A stretch of 63,722 nucleotides of DNA from Pseudoselenomonas ruminantium (lineage in GTDB: Bacteria > Bacillota > Negativicutes > Selenomonadales > Selenomonadaceae), in NCBI GenBank assembly GCA_015058575.1, contig SVBZ01000050.1, positions 1 through 63,722 on the forward strand. Reading direction: 5' to 3'. This document shows, one piece after another, positions 50,089 to 58,466 of this stretch (positions within the stretch are counted from its first letter, which is position 1; each line of letters opens with the position of its first letter). A program made the position numbers and the translations under genes. The notes under the pieces were generated by a model. That model had not been told where the DNA came from. It worked only from the letters and a program-made list of their open reading frames with translations, and searched no databases.

Positions 50089-51348
50089 TTATTTTACGAG
50101 TGAACCTGGATATTTGAGGGTAGCGAAGTAGTCATCAATGGTCTGGGCACGGCGGATGAGTTCGATGGTTCCATCTGTGCGCAGCAGCAACTCGGCACAC
50201 CAGAGCTTGCCATTATAATTGAAGCCCATTGCACTGCCATGGGCGCCTGTATCGTGGATGATTACGAGGTCGCCAATGTCGATTTTGGGCAGTTTGCGGT
50301 CGATGGCGAATTTGTCGTTGTTTTCACAGAGTGAGCCTGTTACATCGTAGAGATGGTCGCAGGGGGCGTTCTCTTTGCCGGCAATCGTGATATGGTGGTA
50401 GGCACCGTAGAGCGCCGGGCGCATGAGATTAGCCATGCAGGCGTCAAGACCGATGTAATCTTTGTAGGTTTTTTTCTCGTGCAGTACCGTTGATACGAGC
50501 CAGCCGGCAGGGCCGGTCATAGCGCGGCCGCTTTCGGTCATGAGGCCGACGTCGCCGAGGCCGCTTGGAACCATCAGTTCATCGTAAAGCTTATGGATGC
50601 CTTCGCCGATTTCCATAAGGTTCAGCGGTTCCTGATCCGGTTCATAGGGGATGCCGAAACCGCCGCCAAGATTGACGAACTCGACATGGATACCGAGTTT
50701 TTGCTTGAGTTCGACAGCTAGCGTGAACATCAGCTTGGCTGTAAATAGGAAGGCTTCTGTGCGGCGTTCGTTCGAAGCGACCATTGTATGGAGGCCGAAG
50801 CGGTGCACCCCTTTGTCCTTGGCCATTTTGTAGGCGGCAAACAGCTGGTCGCGCGTCAGGCCGTATTTGGCTTCGGTCGGTTTGCCGATGATATCGTTGC
50901 CCTCAATGAGGTCGCCGGGATTGTAGCGGAAGCAGAGAATCTTTGGCAGGCCGGCATTTTTTTCCAGATATTCGATATGGCTGATGTCATCGAGATTGAT
51001 GATAGCACCGAGTTCGATGGCTTTTTGGAATTCATCGGCGGGGGTATCGTTGGAGGTCAAAAGGATTTCCTCGCCTTTTACGCCGGCGATGTCGGAAAGC
51101 AGCAGCTCGGCAAGACTGCTGCAGTCGGTGCCGGCACCTTCCTCATGCAGGATCTGCACGATGCGTGGATTGGGCAGTGCTTTGACTGCAAACTGTTCGC
51201 GGAAGGAGGGGGCCCAGGCGAAGGCTTTCTGCAAGGCGCGGATGTTTTCGCGGATTGCCTGTTCGTCATAGATGTGGAATGGCGTCGGATATTGGGCGAT
51301 GATTTCCTGCAGACGGTCTTTGTTCAGTGGGAATACTTTTTTTGCCAT
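50089..51348 (-). CDS. lysA: Diaminopimelate decarboxylase (PLP, alanine racemase-fold)
   Basis: Last step of lysine synthesis, meso-diaminopimelate to lysine. The 419-residue product has the PLP lysine K56 in EQFAVKALPNP, HTMV for substrate and cofactor contact, VNLGGGFGIPY for phosphate binding, and TGSLCENND as the counterpart of the usual CESxD motif. The start is ATG 51348, nine bases after AGGAGG. It is monocistronic behind a strong promoter. Lysine/ornithine decarboxylases share this fold, and the CENND variation leaves a small chance of another substrate. Confidence 0.87.
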   Translation of the reverse strand: MAKKVFPLNKDRLQEIIAQYPTPFHIYDEQAIRENIRALQKAFAWAPSFREQFAVKALPNPRIVQILHEEGAGTDCSSLAELLLSDIAGVKGEEILLTSNDTPADEFQKAIELGAIINLDDISHIEYLEKNAGLPKILCFRYNPGDLIEGNDIIGKPTEAKYGLTRDQLFAAYKMAKDKGVHRFGLHTMVASNERRTEAFLFTAKLMFTLAVELKQKLGIHVEFVNLGGGFGIPYEPDQEPLNLMEIGEGIHKLYDELMVPSGLGDVGLMTESGRAMTGPAGWLVSTVLHEKKTYKDYIGLDACMANLMRPALYGAYHHITIAGKENAPCDHLYDVTGSLCENNDKFAIDRKLPKIDIGDLVIIHDTGAHGSAMGFNYNGKLWCAELLLRTDGTIELIRRAQTIDDYFATLKYPGSLVK

Positions 51349-51405
51349 GGCGACTACCTCCTGATAACCATAGAGAATTATTCTTGATTGTAAATTTGTA
51401 AATAA

Positions 51406-51434
51406 ATTATAACAAAATGGCATAATAAAGTCAA
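51406..51434 (-). promoter_or_regulatory. Promoter of lysA
   Basis: Minus strand: TTGACT (51434-51429), 17-base spacer, TATAAT (51411-51406). The leader is about 50 bases, too short for a lysine riboswitch. Confidence 0.85.
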
Positions 51435-51585
51435 TATTTATAATAAAATCGTATATTCATCTTACTGTCTTAGTAAAAATTTATCAGTGAATTTTTATTG
51501 AGATTTAATTGCCGTGTAAATCTTAATCACTATAATGTTAGTGTTTTGTGGAAGTCAGGGGCAAGATGGGAAGGAAGGGTAATGC

Positions 51586-52575
51586 GTGAGAAAGAAAACA
51601 AGTATATTTTTATTGGTCATGTTATGTTTGGCCTTTGTGTTGTCGGGATGTACAAGGATGTCTTCCCTGATGCAGACTGCATGGAAGGATACGGCATTGA
51701 CAGGTCAGTATTCAATGTTGAATATCCGGATACCAGAGGTCAAGGAGGAAACACCGAAGCTGTTTCACGATAGTGATATGCAGATCAAAGCCTGGACGGC
51801 GCGCGATGATTCGCGGGATGTTACGTTTACCGTGGAAAATGCAGCATACGACCCTGCTTTGCATTATTGGATCAATTTGCAGGGGGAGGCGGAAAATGTA
51901 AAAGCTATCCTCACAGGTACGCATATGGATGTGCAGAATGTGACGATGGAGACAGCAACTCTTGCTGGCCGGGAGGCCCGGAAAATCGAGTTTGACTATG
52001 CAGGGGGACATTTTTTAGCCTATGTAACTGTGGTGGATAACAAGGATATCTGGGCGGTTGTGCTGGATACCAGCAGAGTAAAAGAGCAGGAGCAGGTTCA
52101 GCAATTGATACAGGAGATGCTGGATAATCTGAGCGTAGAGATACAGCCGCAGGATCCGGCCAAAGCAGCTGAACAGCAGCAGAAGATAGCGGCCAATGCC
52201 CCGCAGGTAGCATTGGGGAATTTGCGGCTGGCAGAAGATTCATTCCTGCATTGGACGTACTTGTGCTTGGATTTACAGAATACAAACCCGCAGCGGACTA
52301 TTGACCGCTATCGTATACGGGTGTACAGCTATGACAAGAATGGCCAGATCATACCCAAATCAGAAAAACACAGCGGTAAGGTTTATGAGCTGTATGAATA
52401 CGATAAAAAAATACCGCCAGGACAGTATGCGGATGAAAACTCCGGCTGGCAGGTAAATCCGCAAGCTAAGGGGATTGGCAGATATGAGATAGTGCTTGAT
52501 TCGATCATCTACACCGATGGTTCGGAATGGAGGGCGTTGGAGGGCCAGGAAATCAAAACTGCAATCGATTTATAA
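51586..52575 (+). CDS. Lipoprotein of unknown function
   Basis: A 329-residue predicted lipoprotein. The signal peptide ends in the lipobox LSGC (C22). The mature protein has two parts: residues about 35-180, with a PsbP/DUF-like alternating pattern (MQIKAWTARDDSRDVTFTV), and a C-terminal domain of about 120 residues rich in Tyr (YDKNGQIIPKSEKHSGKVYE). I cannot name either domain. Start GTG 51586, after GGAAGGG. It has no obvious partner; lysA is divergent. Confidence 0.7.
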   Translation: MRKKTSIFLLVMLCLAFVLSGCTRMSSLMQTAWKDTALTGQYSMLNIRIPEVKEETPKLFHDSDMQIKAWTARDDSRDVTFTVENAAYDPALHYWINLQGEAENVKAILTGTHMDVQNVTMETATLAGREARKIEFDYAGGHFLAYVTVVDNKDIWAVVLDTSRVKEQEQVQQLIQEMLDNLSVEIQPQDPAKAAEQQQKIAANAPQVALGNLRLAEDSFLHWTYLCLDLQNTNPQRTIDRYRIRVYSYDKNGQIIPKSEKHSGKVYELYEYDKKIPPGQYADENSGWQVNPQAKGIGRYEIVLDSIIYTDGSEWRALEGQEIKTAIDL

Positions 52576-52867
52576 CCCGGAAGTAGATGTCGCCCACCTC
52601 TATAGGTGACAAGTTCCTTATTTATAAGAGGCGGTGAGTATATATCTCCCGTCTCGTTGAAAAGCCAAGAGGAAGTTTTTGCCTGCGGCAAAACTGGAAC
52701 AACGGCGTTATAATGGAAAAAAGGCAGATGCCGCCAAGAAGCTCCTGCAGAGGGCTTTTGGGCGGCGTTTTGTGTATACGAGGCATAGGTTCTTTTCATT
52801 GGCAGGTAGAAATGATACAATGGTTCTGTGTTATATAGTAGAAAAAACCATTGCAAGGAGGATGGAA
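52576..52867 (+). other. Intergenic stretch with short hairpins, no gene recognised
   Basis: Contains CACCT-CTAT-AGGTG (52592-52605), a palindrome CTTAT/ATAAG (52617-52628), and a possible outer pairing of CACCTCT with the AGAGGCGGTG at 52627-52636. This layout is like a terminal hairpin of a small mobile element, but no transposase remains. A weak promoter (TTTTCA-N17-TACAAT, 52793-52821) leads to the DUF1232 gene. Confidence 0.35.
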
Positions 52868-53239
52868 ATGCGCAGATTGCTGAGTTTCTTGAAGGTGTTC
52901 CGCTATGACTTGATCATGCTGCTGATGGCTGTGCGTCATCGTGATACGCCGGGACGAGTCAAGGGGATATTGGCCGCTGCCATCCTGTATCTTGTGAGCC
53001 CTATAGATATCATCCCTGATGCGGTGCCATTGGCAGGGGTGGTTGATGATGCGGTCATCGTACCGGCGATTATCTTTGGCTTGAAGAATATGCTGCCCTC
53101 GCATGTACGGCGGTATGCGGAGACACGTGCCGATCAGGCTGTGCGTTATATGCCAGCTATGCTGATCGCGGCATCCTTGTTTGTGCTTTTCTGGCTGGGG
53201 CTTATCGTATATAGTGTGTGGCGGCTGCTGTTTGCTTGA
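52868..53239 (+). CDS. DUF1232 membrane protein (YkvA-like)
   Basis: A 123-residue membrane protein. The DUF1232 core is clear: ILAAAILYLVSPIDIIPDAVPL and GVVDDAVIVPAII (33-70). A further membrane helix sits near the C-terminus (about 97-118). The function of the family is unknown. The start is ATG 52868, six bases after AAGGAGG; the ATG at 52862 abuts the ribosome-binding site. It lies 36 bases upstream of topB and may be co-transcribed with it. Confidence 0.85.
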   Translation: MRRLLSFLKVFRYDLIMLLMAVRHRDTPGRVKGILAAAILYLVSPIDIIPDAVPLAGVVDDAVIVPAIIFGLKNMLPSHVRRYAETRADQAVRYMPAMLIAASLFVLFWLGLIVYSVWRLLFA

Positions 53240-53275
53240 GGCCGTTTGGCATTGGTGAAGAAAGAGGAGTTTATT

Positions 53276-55786
53276 TTGCGTTTATATATTGCCGAGAAAC
53301 CGAGCGTCGGACGGGAGCTGGCCAAGTGCCTGACTGGCCCGGTGGTGCGTCATGATGGCTATCTGGAAACGCGGGATGGCATCGTGACCTGGCTGTTTGG
53401 ACATATTCTGCGGCAGGCTGAGCCCGATGAATATAATCCGCAATACAAGCGCTGGCGGGCCGAGGATCTGCCGATCATCCCCGACCAATGGAAGCTGTTT
53501 GTGGATAAGAACTGTGAGAAACAGTTTGCTATCGTCAAATCACTGATTGAAAAGGCCGATGAAATCGTTCATGGTGGTGACCCAGATCGGGAGGGGCAGC
53601 TGCTCGTTGACGAGGTGCTTGATTATATTGGTACGACGAAACCGGTCAAGCGAATCCTTCTCAATGCACTCGATGAGACGAGCATCAAGAAGGCTAATAG
53701 CAACTTGCGCGAGAACCGGGACTTCTTCAATCTCAAGCAGTCGGCGCTGGCGCGGGCGCGGGCCGATTGGCTGATTGGCATGAATTTATCGCGTGCCTAT
53801 ACGCTGGCGGCGCGCCGGGCGGGGCATGATAAACTCGTGCTGCCGATTGGCCGCGTCAAGACGCCGACCCTGGCATTGGTCGTGCGCCGTGAGCGCGAAA
53901 TCGAGAATTTCAAGCCGGTCGATTATTATACGATCAAGGGGATATTTGCCCATGCTAATGGTTCGTTTCAAGCGCAGTGGAAACCTAAGGATACGATGGC
54001 AGGGCTTGACAGCGAGAATCGCTTGATTGACAGGCAGATTGCGGAAGACAAGCTGGCGTTCTTCCAAGCGTTGCCGCATGATGGCGTGATTACGGCGTAT
54101 CAGAAGACGAAGAAGCAGGAAGCGCAGCCGCTGCCCTTTTCGCTATCGACCCTGCAGGTGCTGGCAGGTAAGATGTATGGTTATGCGCCGCAGGTGGTGC
54201 TCGATACGGCACAGAAGCTCTATGAGAAGAAGCTCACAACGTATCCGCGTTCGGATTGTGAGTATCTGCCAACGAACCAGTTCAGCGATGCGGGCAAGAT
54301 CTTGCAGAATCTTGCTTATGCCGGTGATGATGAGATAGCGGCCTGGGCGCCGAAAGCGGATACGAAAATCAAGAGCCGGGCGTGGAACGATAAGAAGATT
54401 TCAGCTCATCATGCGATTATTCCGACGACGGTCAAGGCCAATGTGTTGGCCTTGACGGCGGAGGAACGCAATCTTTATCATCTGATTGCGCGAGGCTATA
54501 TCGCGCAATTTTATCCGGTCCATACCTACGATCAGACCAAAGTCGAGGTAACCTATAAAGAGGAACTGTTCACGGCCAGCGGCCGTACGGAGCGCGAGCT
54601 TGGCTGGAAGGAAATGTATCAGTCCAAACGCAAGAAGTCCGAGGATGATGATGAGAATAAGGACGAGGATGAGAGCGATAAGACATTGCCGGCTATGAAG
54701 AAAAAAGATGGCGCGAACTGGACAGGGGGCGATATCACGCAGCGGGCGACCAAGCCTCCGGTGCGATTCACGCCATCGACGCTGTTGGCTGGTATGAAGG
54801 AAATCCATAAATACGTCAAGAATCCTGAGGCCAAGAAACAGCTCAAGGATGTCTATGGTATTGGCACCGAGGCAACTCGCGCGACGATTATTGATGATCT
54901 CATCAAGCGCAAATTCATGACGGCTAAGGGGAAGAAGAAGTATTTAAGCCCGACGCCCGCCGCGTTCTTGCTCATCGATGCATTGCCTGACGAGATGACG
55001 TATCCGGATTCGACAGCTATCTGGGAGGATAAGCTCCATTCGATGTCCGAGGGCGATGGTTCGCTTGACGAATTCCTCAAGGGACAGATTGAGTTCACAC
55101 GGCGTCTTTGCAGTAAGGCGGGCAATGCGCGTATGGAGGTTACAGGCGAGAATGTCTGTCCGCGCTGTCATCAGGGCGTGCTTTTGCAGCGCAAGGGTAA
55201 GAACGGTATCTTCTGGGGGTGTTCGAACTATCCGAAGTGCCGCATGACCTGCAATGACAAGGAGGGCAAGCCTGATATGGATGATGCGCGGTCGCGCATA
55301 GCCCGCAGTCCGCAGGCTATGGCCCCGGCAGCAGTATCGGCGTCGGCTATGGCGCGTAAGGGCAGCACGGCTGCCAGCCGCCGGCCTGCTCCAGTCAGCT
55401 ATGCTGCACCCGTGTATTCGGCTCAGTCATATGTTGCGCCATCAGCACAAGATATGGCGGAACTCAACGCGCTGTTTTCAGCTGCTGATTATGAGGCCAG
55501 CCTGGCAGATGCGATGCAGAATTATGTGCCGCCGCAGCCAGCGAAGAAAGGTTGGCAGGAATGGGGCGACAAGCCTAAGTATTCGGCCAGCCCTATGGAG
55601 CATATGGAGGAAAATGCGACGGCAAAGGCGAAAGATAGTAAGGATAGGGATAAATACCTCTGTCCGCGCTGCCGTGAAGGGCATCTGCGGCAGATACGCG
55701 GCAAGAATGGCATGTTTTGGGGCTGTACGAATTATCCGCGCTGTACGGCGACATTTGATGACGATAAAGGCAAGCCCGTATTGTAA
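53276..55786 (+). CDS. topB: DNA topoisomerase III with two C-terminal zinc ribbons
   Basis: Type IA topoisomerase that relaxes negative supercoils and resolves replication intermediates. The 836-residue product starts with the Toprim domain (AEKPSVGRELAKCL, HGGDPDREGQLL). The active tyrosine lies in TTYPRSDCEYL near 323. A Lys/Asp-rich insertion sits near 455-480. Two zinc ribbons follow, CPRCHQGVLL and CPRCREGHLR, each closing with a WGCxNYPxC motif, separated by an Ala/Ser-rich linker of about 120 residues. The start is TTG, six bases after GAGGAG. TopB usually has fewer or no such ribbons. Confidence 0.93.
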   Translation: MRLYIAEKPSVGRELAKCLTGPVVRHDGYLETRDGIVTWLFGHILRQAEPDEYNPQYKRWRAEDLPIIPDQWKLFVDKNCEKQFAIVKSLIEKADEIVHGGDPDREGQLLVDEVLDYIGTTKPVKRILLNALDETSIKKANSNLRENRDFFNLKQSALARARADWLIGMNLSRAYTLAARRAGHDKLVLPIGRVKTPTLALVVRREREIENFKPVDYYTIKGIFAHANGSFQAQWKPKDTMAGLDSENRLIDRQIAEDKLAFFQALPHDGVITAYQKTKKQEAQPLPFSLSTLQVLAGKMYGYAPQVVLDTAQKLYEKKLTTYPRSDCEYLPTNQFSDAGKILQNLAYAGDDEIAAWAPKADTKIKSRAWNDKKISAHHAIIPTTVKANVLALTAEERNLYHLIARGYIAQFYPVHTYDQTKVEVTYKEELFTASGRTERELGWKEMYQSKRKKSEDDDENKDEDESDKTLPAMKKKDGANWTGGDITQRATKPPVRFTPSTLLAGMKEIHKYVKNPEAKKQLKDVYGIGTEATRATIIDDLIKRKFMTAKGKKKYLSPTPAAFLLIDALPDEMTYPDSTAIWEDKLHSMSEGDGSLDEFLKGQIEFTRRLCSKAGNARMEVTGENVCPRCHQGVLLQRKGKNGIFWGCSNYPKCRMTCNDKEGKPDMDDARSRIARSPQAMAPAAVSASAMARKGSTAASRRPAPVSYAAPVYSAQSYVAPSAQDMAELNALFSAADYEASLADAMQNYVPPQPAKKGWQEWGDKPKYSASPMEHMEENATAKAKDSKDRDKYLCPRCREGHLRQIRGKNGMFWGCTNYPRCTATFDDDKGKPVL

Positions 55787-55807
55787 GGGGCTTGAGAAGG
55801 AGAATAA

Positions 55808-57022
55808 ATGACAACATTCAAAGATTTAGGCATAGAGACGGCTATGGCTGATGCATTGGCCAAACAGGGGATTGCTGCGCCGCTGGCGATACAGGAAAAG
55901 ACCATCGCCAAGGTACTCGCTGGCAGCAACATCATCGGCCAGGCACCAACGGGAACAGGCAAGACCTTGGCGTATCTTTTGCCAGCCTTGCAGAAAATCG
56001 ATCCTTCGCTGCGGCAGGCGCAGGTGGTAATCCTTGCGCCGACATATGAGCTGGCAATGCAGATTGCTGGGGTTGCGCGTGACTTAAGTATGGCGGCAAA
56101 CCTCGGCATCAAGGTGCAGGGGCTGATTGGCGGCGCCAATATCGCCCGTCAGATGGATAAGCTCAAGGAGAAACCACAGCTCATTGTCGGTTCAGCCGGC
56201 CGGATCATCGAATTGGCGCGCAAGGGCAAACTCAAGCTGCAGCAGGTCAAGCTGCTCGTGCTCGACGAATTTGACCGCTTGCTCGATGACCAGAATCTGC
56301 AGAATACGGTCGATGCTGTCCGTTTGCTGCCTAAGGAGCGGCAGGTCATCCTGTTCTCCGCGACGGCACCGAAGAAAGCCTTGGAACGCGCAGACTTCCT
56401 TGACCAGCCTGAGCATATTGTTGTCGAAGCTGATCCTGAGACGATAGCGGCGCGGGACGATTATTATCTTATGACGCCGTTCCGTGACAAAATCGAAAAT
56501 ATCCGTAAGCTCACACGCAATTTGGGCGTCAAGCGGGGGATGGTGTTCATCAACCGTGTTTACGATGCGGAGAAGACTTTGGCACATTTGCGGTATGATG
56601 GCATCTGCGTAGATTCGCTGCTGGGGCATAATAACAAACAGGCACGGCAGAAGGCTGTTGCCGACTTCAAGAAGGGCCGCGTCCAGTTGCTTTTGTCAAC
56701 GGATTTGGCTGCCCGTGGTCTTGACGTCGAAGGCGTAGACTATGTGTTCAATCTCGATTTGCCTGAGAATGCACAAGTCTATCAGCATCGTGCAGGCCGT
56801 ACGGCTCGTGCTGGAGCCAAGGGGACGGTCATTACGCTGGCTGACATCAAGGAGGCATATAAGCTCGAACAGTTGGAGAAACGTTTAGGCATAGCCTTCA
56901 AACCGCTCAAGAAGGCGAAGAAGGGCGTAACGCCAGAGCGGAAAAAGAAAGATCGTCCGTATAAGGCCTATCATAAGAAGGCTTCACCGCAGCAGAAGGC
57001 CAAGAAGCCGGTCAAACAGTAA
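55808..57022 (+). CDS. DEAD-box-type RNA helicase (DEFD variant)
   Basis: A 404-residue ATP-dependent RNA helicase. The Q motif is near 20-30, Walker A APTGTGKT at 46-53, motif II is DEFD rather than DEAD (LVLDEFDRLL), SAT is present, and HRAGRTARAG is motif VI. A Lys/Arg-rich tail (about 370-404) should help RNA binding. It lies 21 bases after topB and 18 before the CNNM gene, so the three probably form an operon. Role: ribosome assembly or mRNA unwinding (family inference). Confidence 0.9.
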   Translation: MTTFKDLGIETAMADALAKQGIAAPLAIQEKTIAKVLAGSNIIGQAPTGTGKTLAYLLPALQKIDPSLRQAQVVILAPTYELAMQIAGVARDLSMAANLGIKVQGLIGGANIARQMDKLKEKPQLIVGSAGRIIELARKGKLKLQQVKLLVLDEFDRLLDDQNLQNTVDAVRLLPKERQVILFSATAPKKALERADFLDQPEHIVVEADPETIAARDDYYLMTPFRDKIENIRKLTRNLGVKRGMVFINRVYDAEKTLAHLRYDGICVDSLLGHNNKQARQKAVADFKKGRVQLLLSTDLAARGLDVEGVDYVFNLDLPENAQVYQHRAGRTARAGAKGTVITLADIKEAYKLEQLEKRLGIAFKPLKKAKKGVTPERKKKDRPYKAYHKKASPQQKAKKPVKQ

Positions 57023-57040
57023 GCAGGAGGGAATTTTATC

Positions 57041-58369
57041 TTGGATATCGTGCCGATACTATTGCAGTTAGTACTGGTTGTATTCCTTATTTTCATGAAT
57101 GGTTTTTTTGTCGCGGCGGAGTTCGCTTGCGTCAAGATACGGCCATCGCGGCTGGAGACGCTGATTCAGGAGGGGAGCAAGCGGGCGGCCTATGCTAAGC
57201 GGCTTACCGATCATCTCGATGCGTCGCTGTCGGTTACGCAGCTGGGCATCACACTTGCTTCGCTGGGGTTGGGCTGGGTCGGTGAGCCGGCTGTGGCTAC
57301 ATTGATCATGCCTGTTACGCAGGTAATGGGCATCGATGCGACGATTGGGCATACGATTTCGCTCGTGCTGGCGTTTTCGATCATTACGGCTGGCCATATT
57401 ATCTTGGGGGAGCTTACGCCAAAGACCATGGCCATCCAGAGCGTCGAGAAAATCATGCTGGCCGTGGCCCTGCCGATGCTGATTTTCCATAAGATCATGT
57501 ATCCCTTTGTCTGGCTGCTCAATCATGTGGCCAATTGGGTTACTGAGCATATGGGCTTTGAGGCAGCTACCGAGGGCGAAAACGCCCACACCGAAGAGGA
57601 AATCCGCCTGCTTATGGAGGAAAGCCATCGCCAGGGGCTCATCGATGATACCGAGGCGAATTTTGTCGACAATGTCTTTGACTTTACGGAGCTTAACGTC
57701 CGGGAAATCATGACACCGCGTACCGATATGGTCGTCTTGTACCTTGAAGACAGTTTTGAGGATAATCTCGCAATCATCATGGAGGAACAGCTGACGCGCT
57801 ATCCGATTTGCTGCGAGGATAAGGATCATATCATCGGCTTTCTGCATGTCAAAGACCTTATGAAGCTGATGGTGGAAGGGAAAAAACCAAATCTGCGCAA
57901 GCTGGCGCGCAAGGCGCTGGTCGTGCCGGAGAGCATGGATGTCAATGTCCTGCTCAAGACGATGCAGGGCAGTCATTCGCAGCTGGCCATCGTAGTCGAT
58001 GAGTTCGGCGGTACGGCTGGGATGGTAACCATTGAAGATATTGTCGAGGAAATCGTCGGCGATATCCAGGATGAGTTCGATGAGGAGCGCCCGACTGCGG
58101 AGGCGCGTGGCAATCATGTCTATTCGGTCGATGCCAAGATGCTCTTAGAGGAACTCGAAGATATCCTGGAAATCAAGATTGAAGATGAGGATGTTGACAG
58201 CGTGGGGGGCTGGCTATACGATCAGCTTGGCGGTGAACCGCAGGTTGGCCAGATGGCTGCAGCGGCTGGCAATCTGTTATTTGTCGAGGAGGTCGACGGT
58301 GCGCGGATTACGCGTGTGCTGGTGAAGCTCGAAAATCCTTTGACTGAGGTGCATGAGGAGATCGTATAA
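57041..58369 (+). CDS. CNNM/CorC-type transporter with CBS pair (UPF0053, hemolysin-like)
   Basis: A 442-residue membrane protein. A DUF21/CNNM domain with about four helices (1-180; FFVAAEFACVKIR) is followed by two CBS domains (about 215-335; REIMTPRTDMVVL, FGGTAGMVTIEDIVEEIVG) and a CorC/HlyC domain at the end. Family members are linked to Mg2+ or Co2+ efflux; the old hemolysin label is not supported by function. The start is TTG, nine bases after AGGAGGG. Confidence 0.92.
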   Translation: MDIVPILLQLVLVVFLIFMNGFFVAAEFACVKIRPSRLETLIQEGSKRAAYAKRLTDHLDASLSVTQLGITLASLGLGWVGEPAVATLIMPVTQVMGIDATIGHTISLVLAFSIITAGHIILGELTPKTMAIQSVEKIMLAVALPMLIFHKIMYPFVWLLNHVANWVTEHMGFEAATEGENAHTEEEIRLLMEESHRQGLIDDTEANFVDNVFDFTELNVREIMTPRTDMVVLYLEDSFEDNLAIIMEEQLTRYPICCEDKDHIIGFLHVKDLMKLMVEGKKPNLRKLARKALVVPESMDVNVLLKTMQGSHSQLAIVVDEFGGTAGMVTIEDIVEEIVGDIQDEFDEERPTAEARGNHVYSVDAKMLLEELEDILEIKIEDEDVDSVGGWLYDQLGGEPQVGQMAAAAGNLLFVEEVDGARITRVLVKLENPLTEVHEEIV

Positions 58370-58466
58370 GTTGGCGTGCTGTAACAAGTTACGGTCTTTG
58401 TACTAGGTTTTTCACGTCAAACCAATTATAATGAAAGAGCATGTTGTAAGTTAGGAAGATCATTGC

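Noticed and set aside
51349..51405. Lysine riboswitch before lysA
   Set aside because: The leader is only about 50 bases and has no multi-stem fold.
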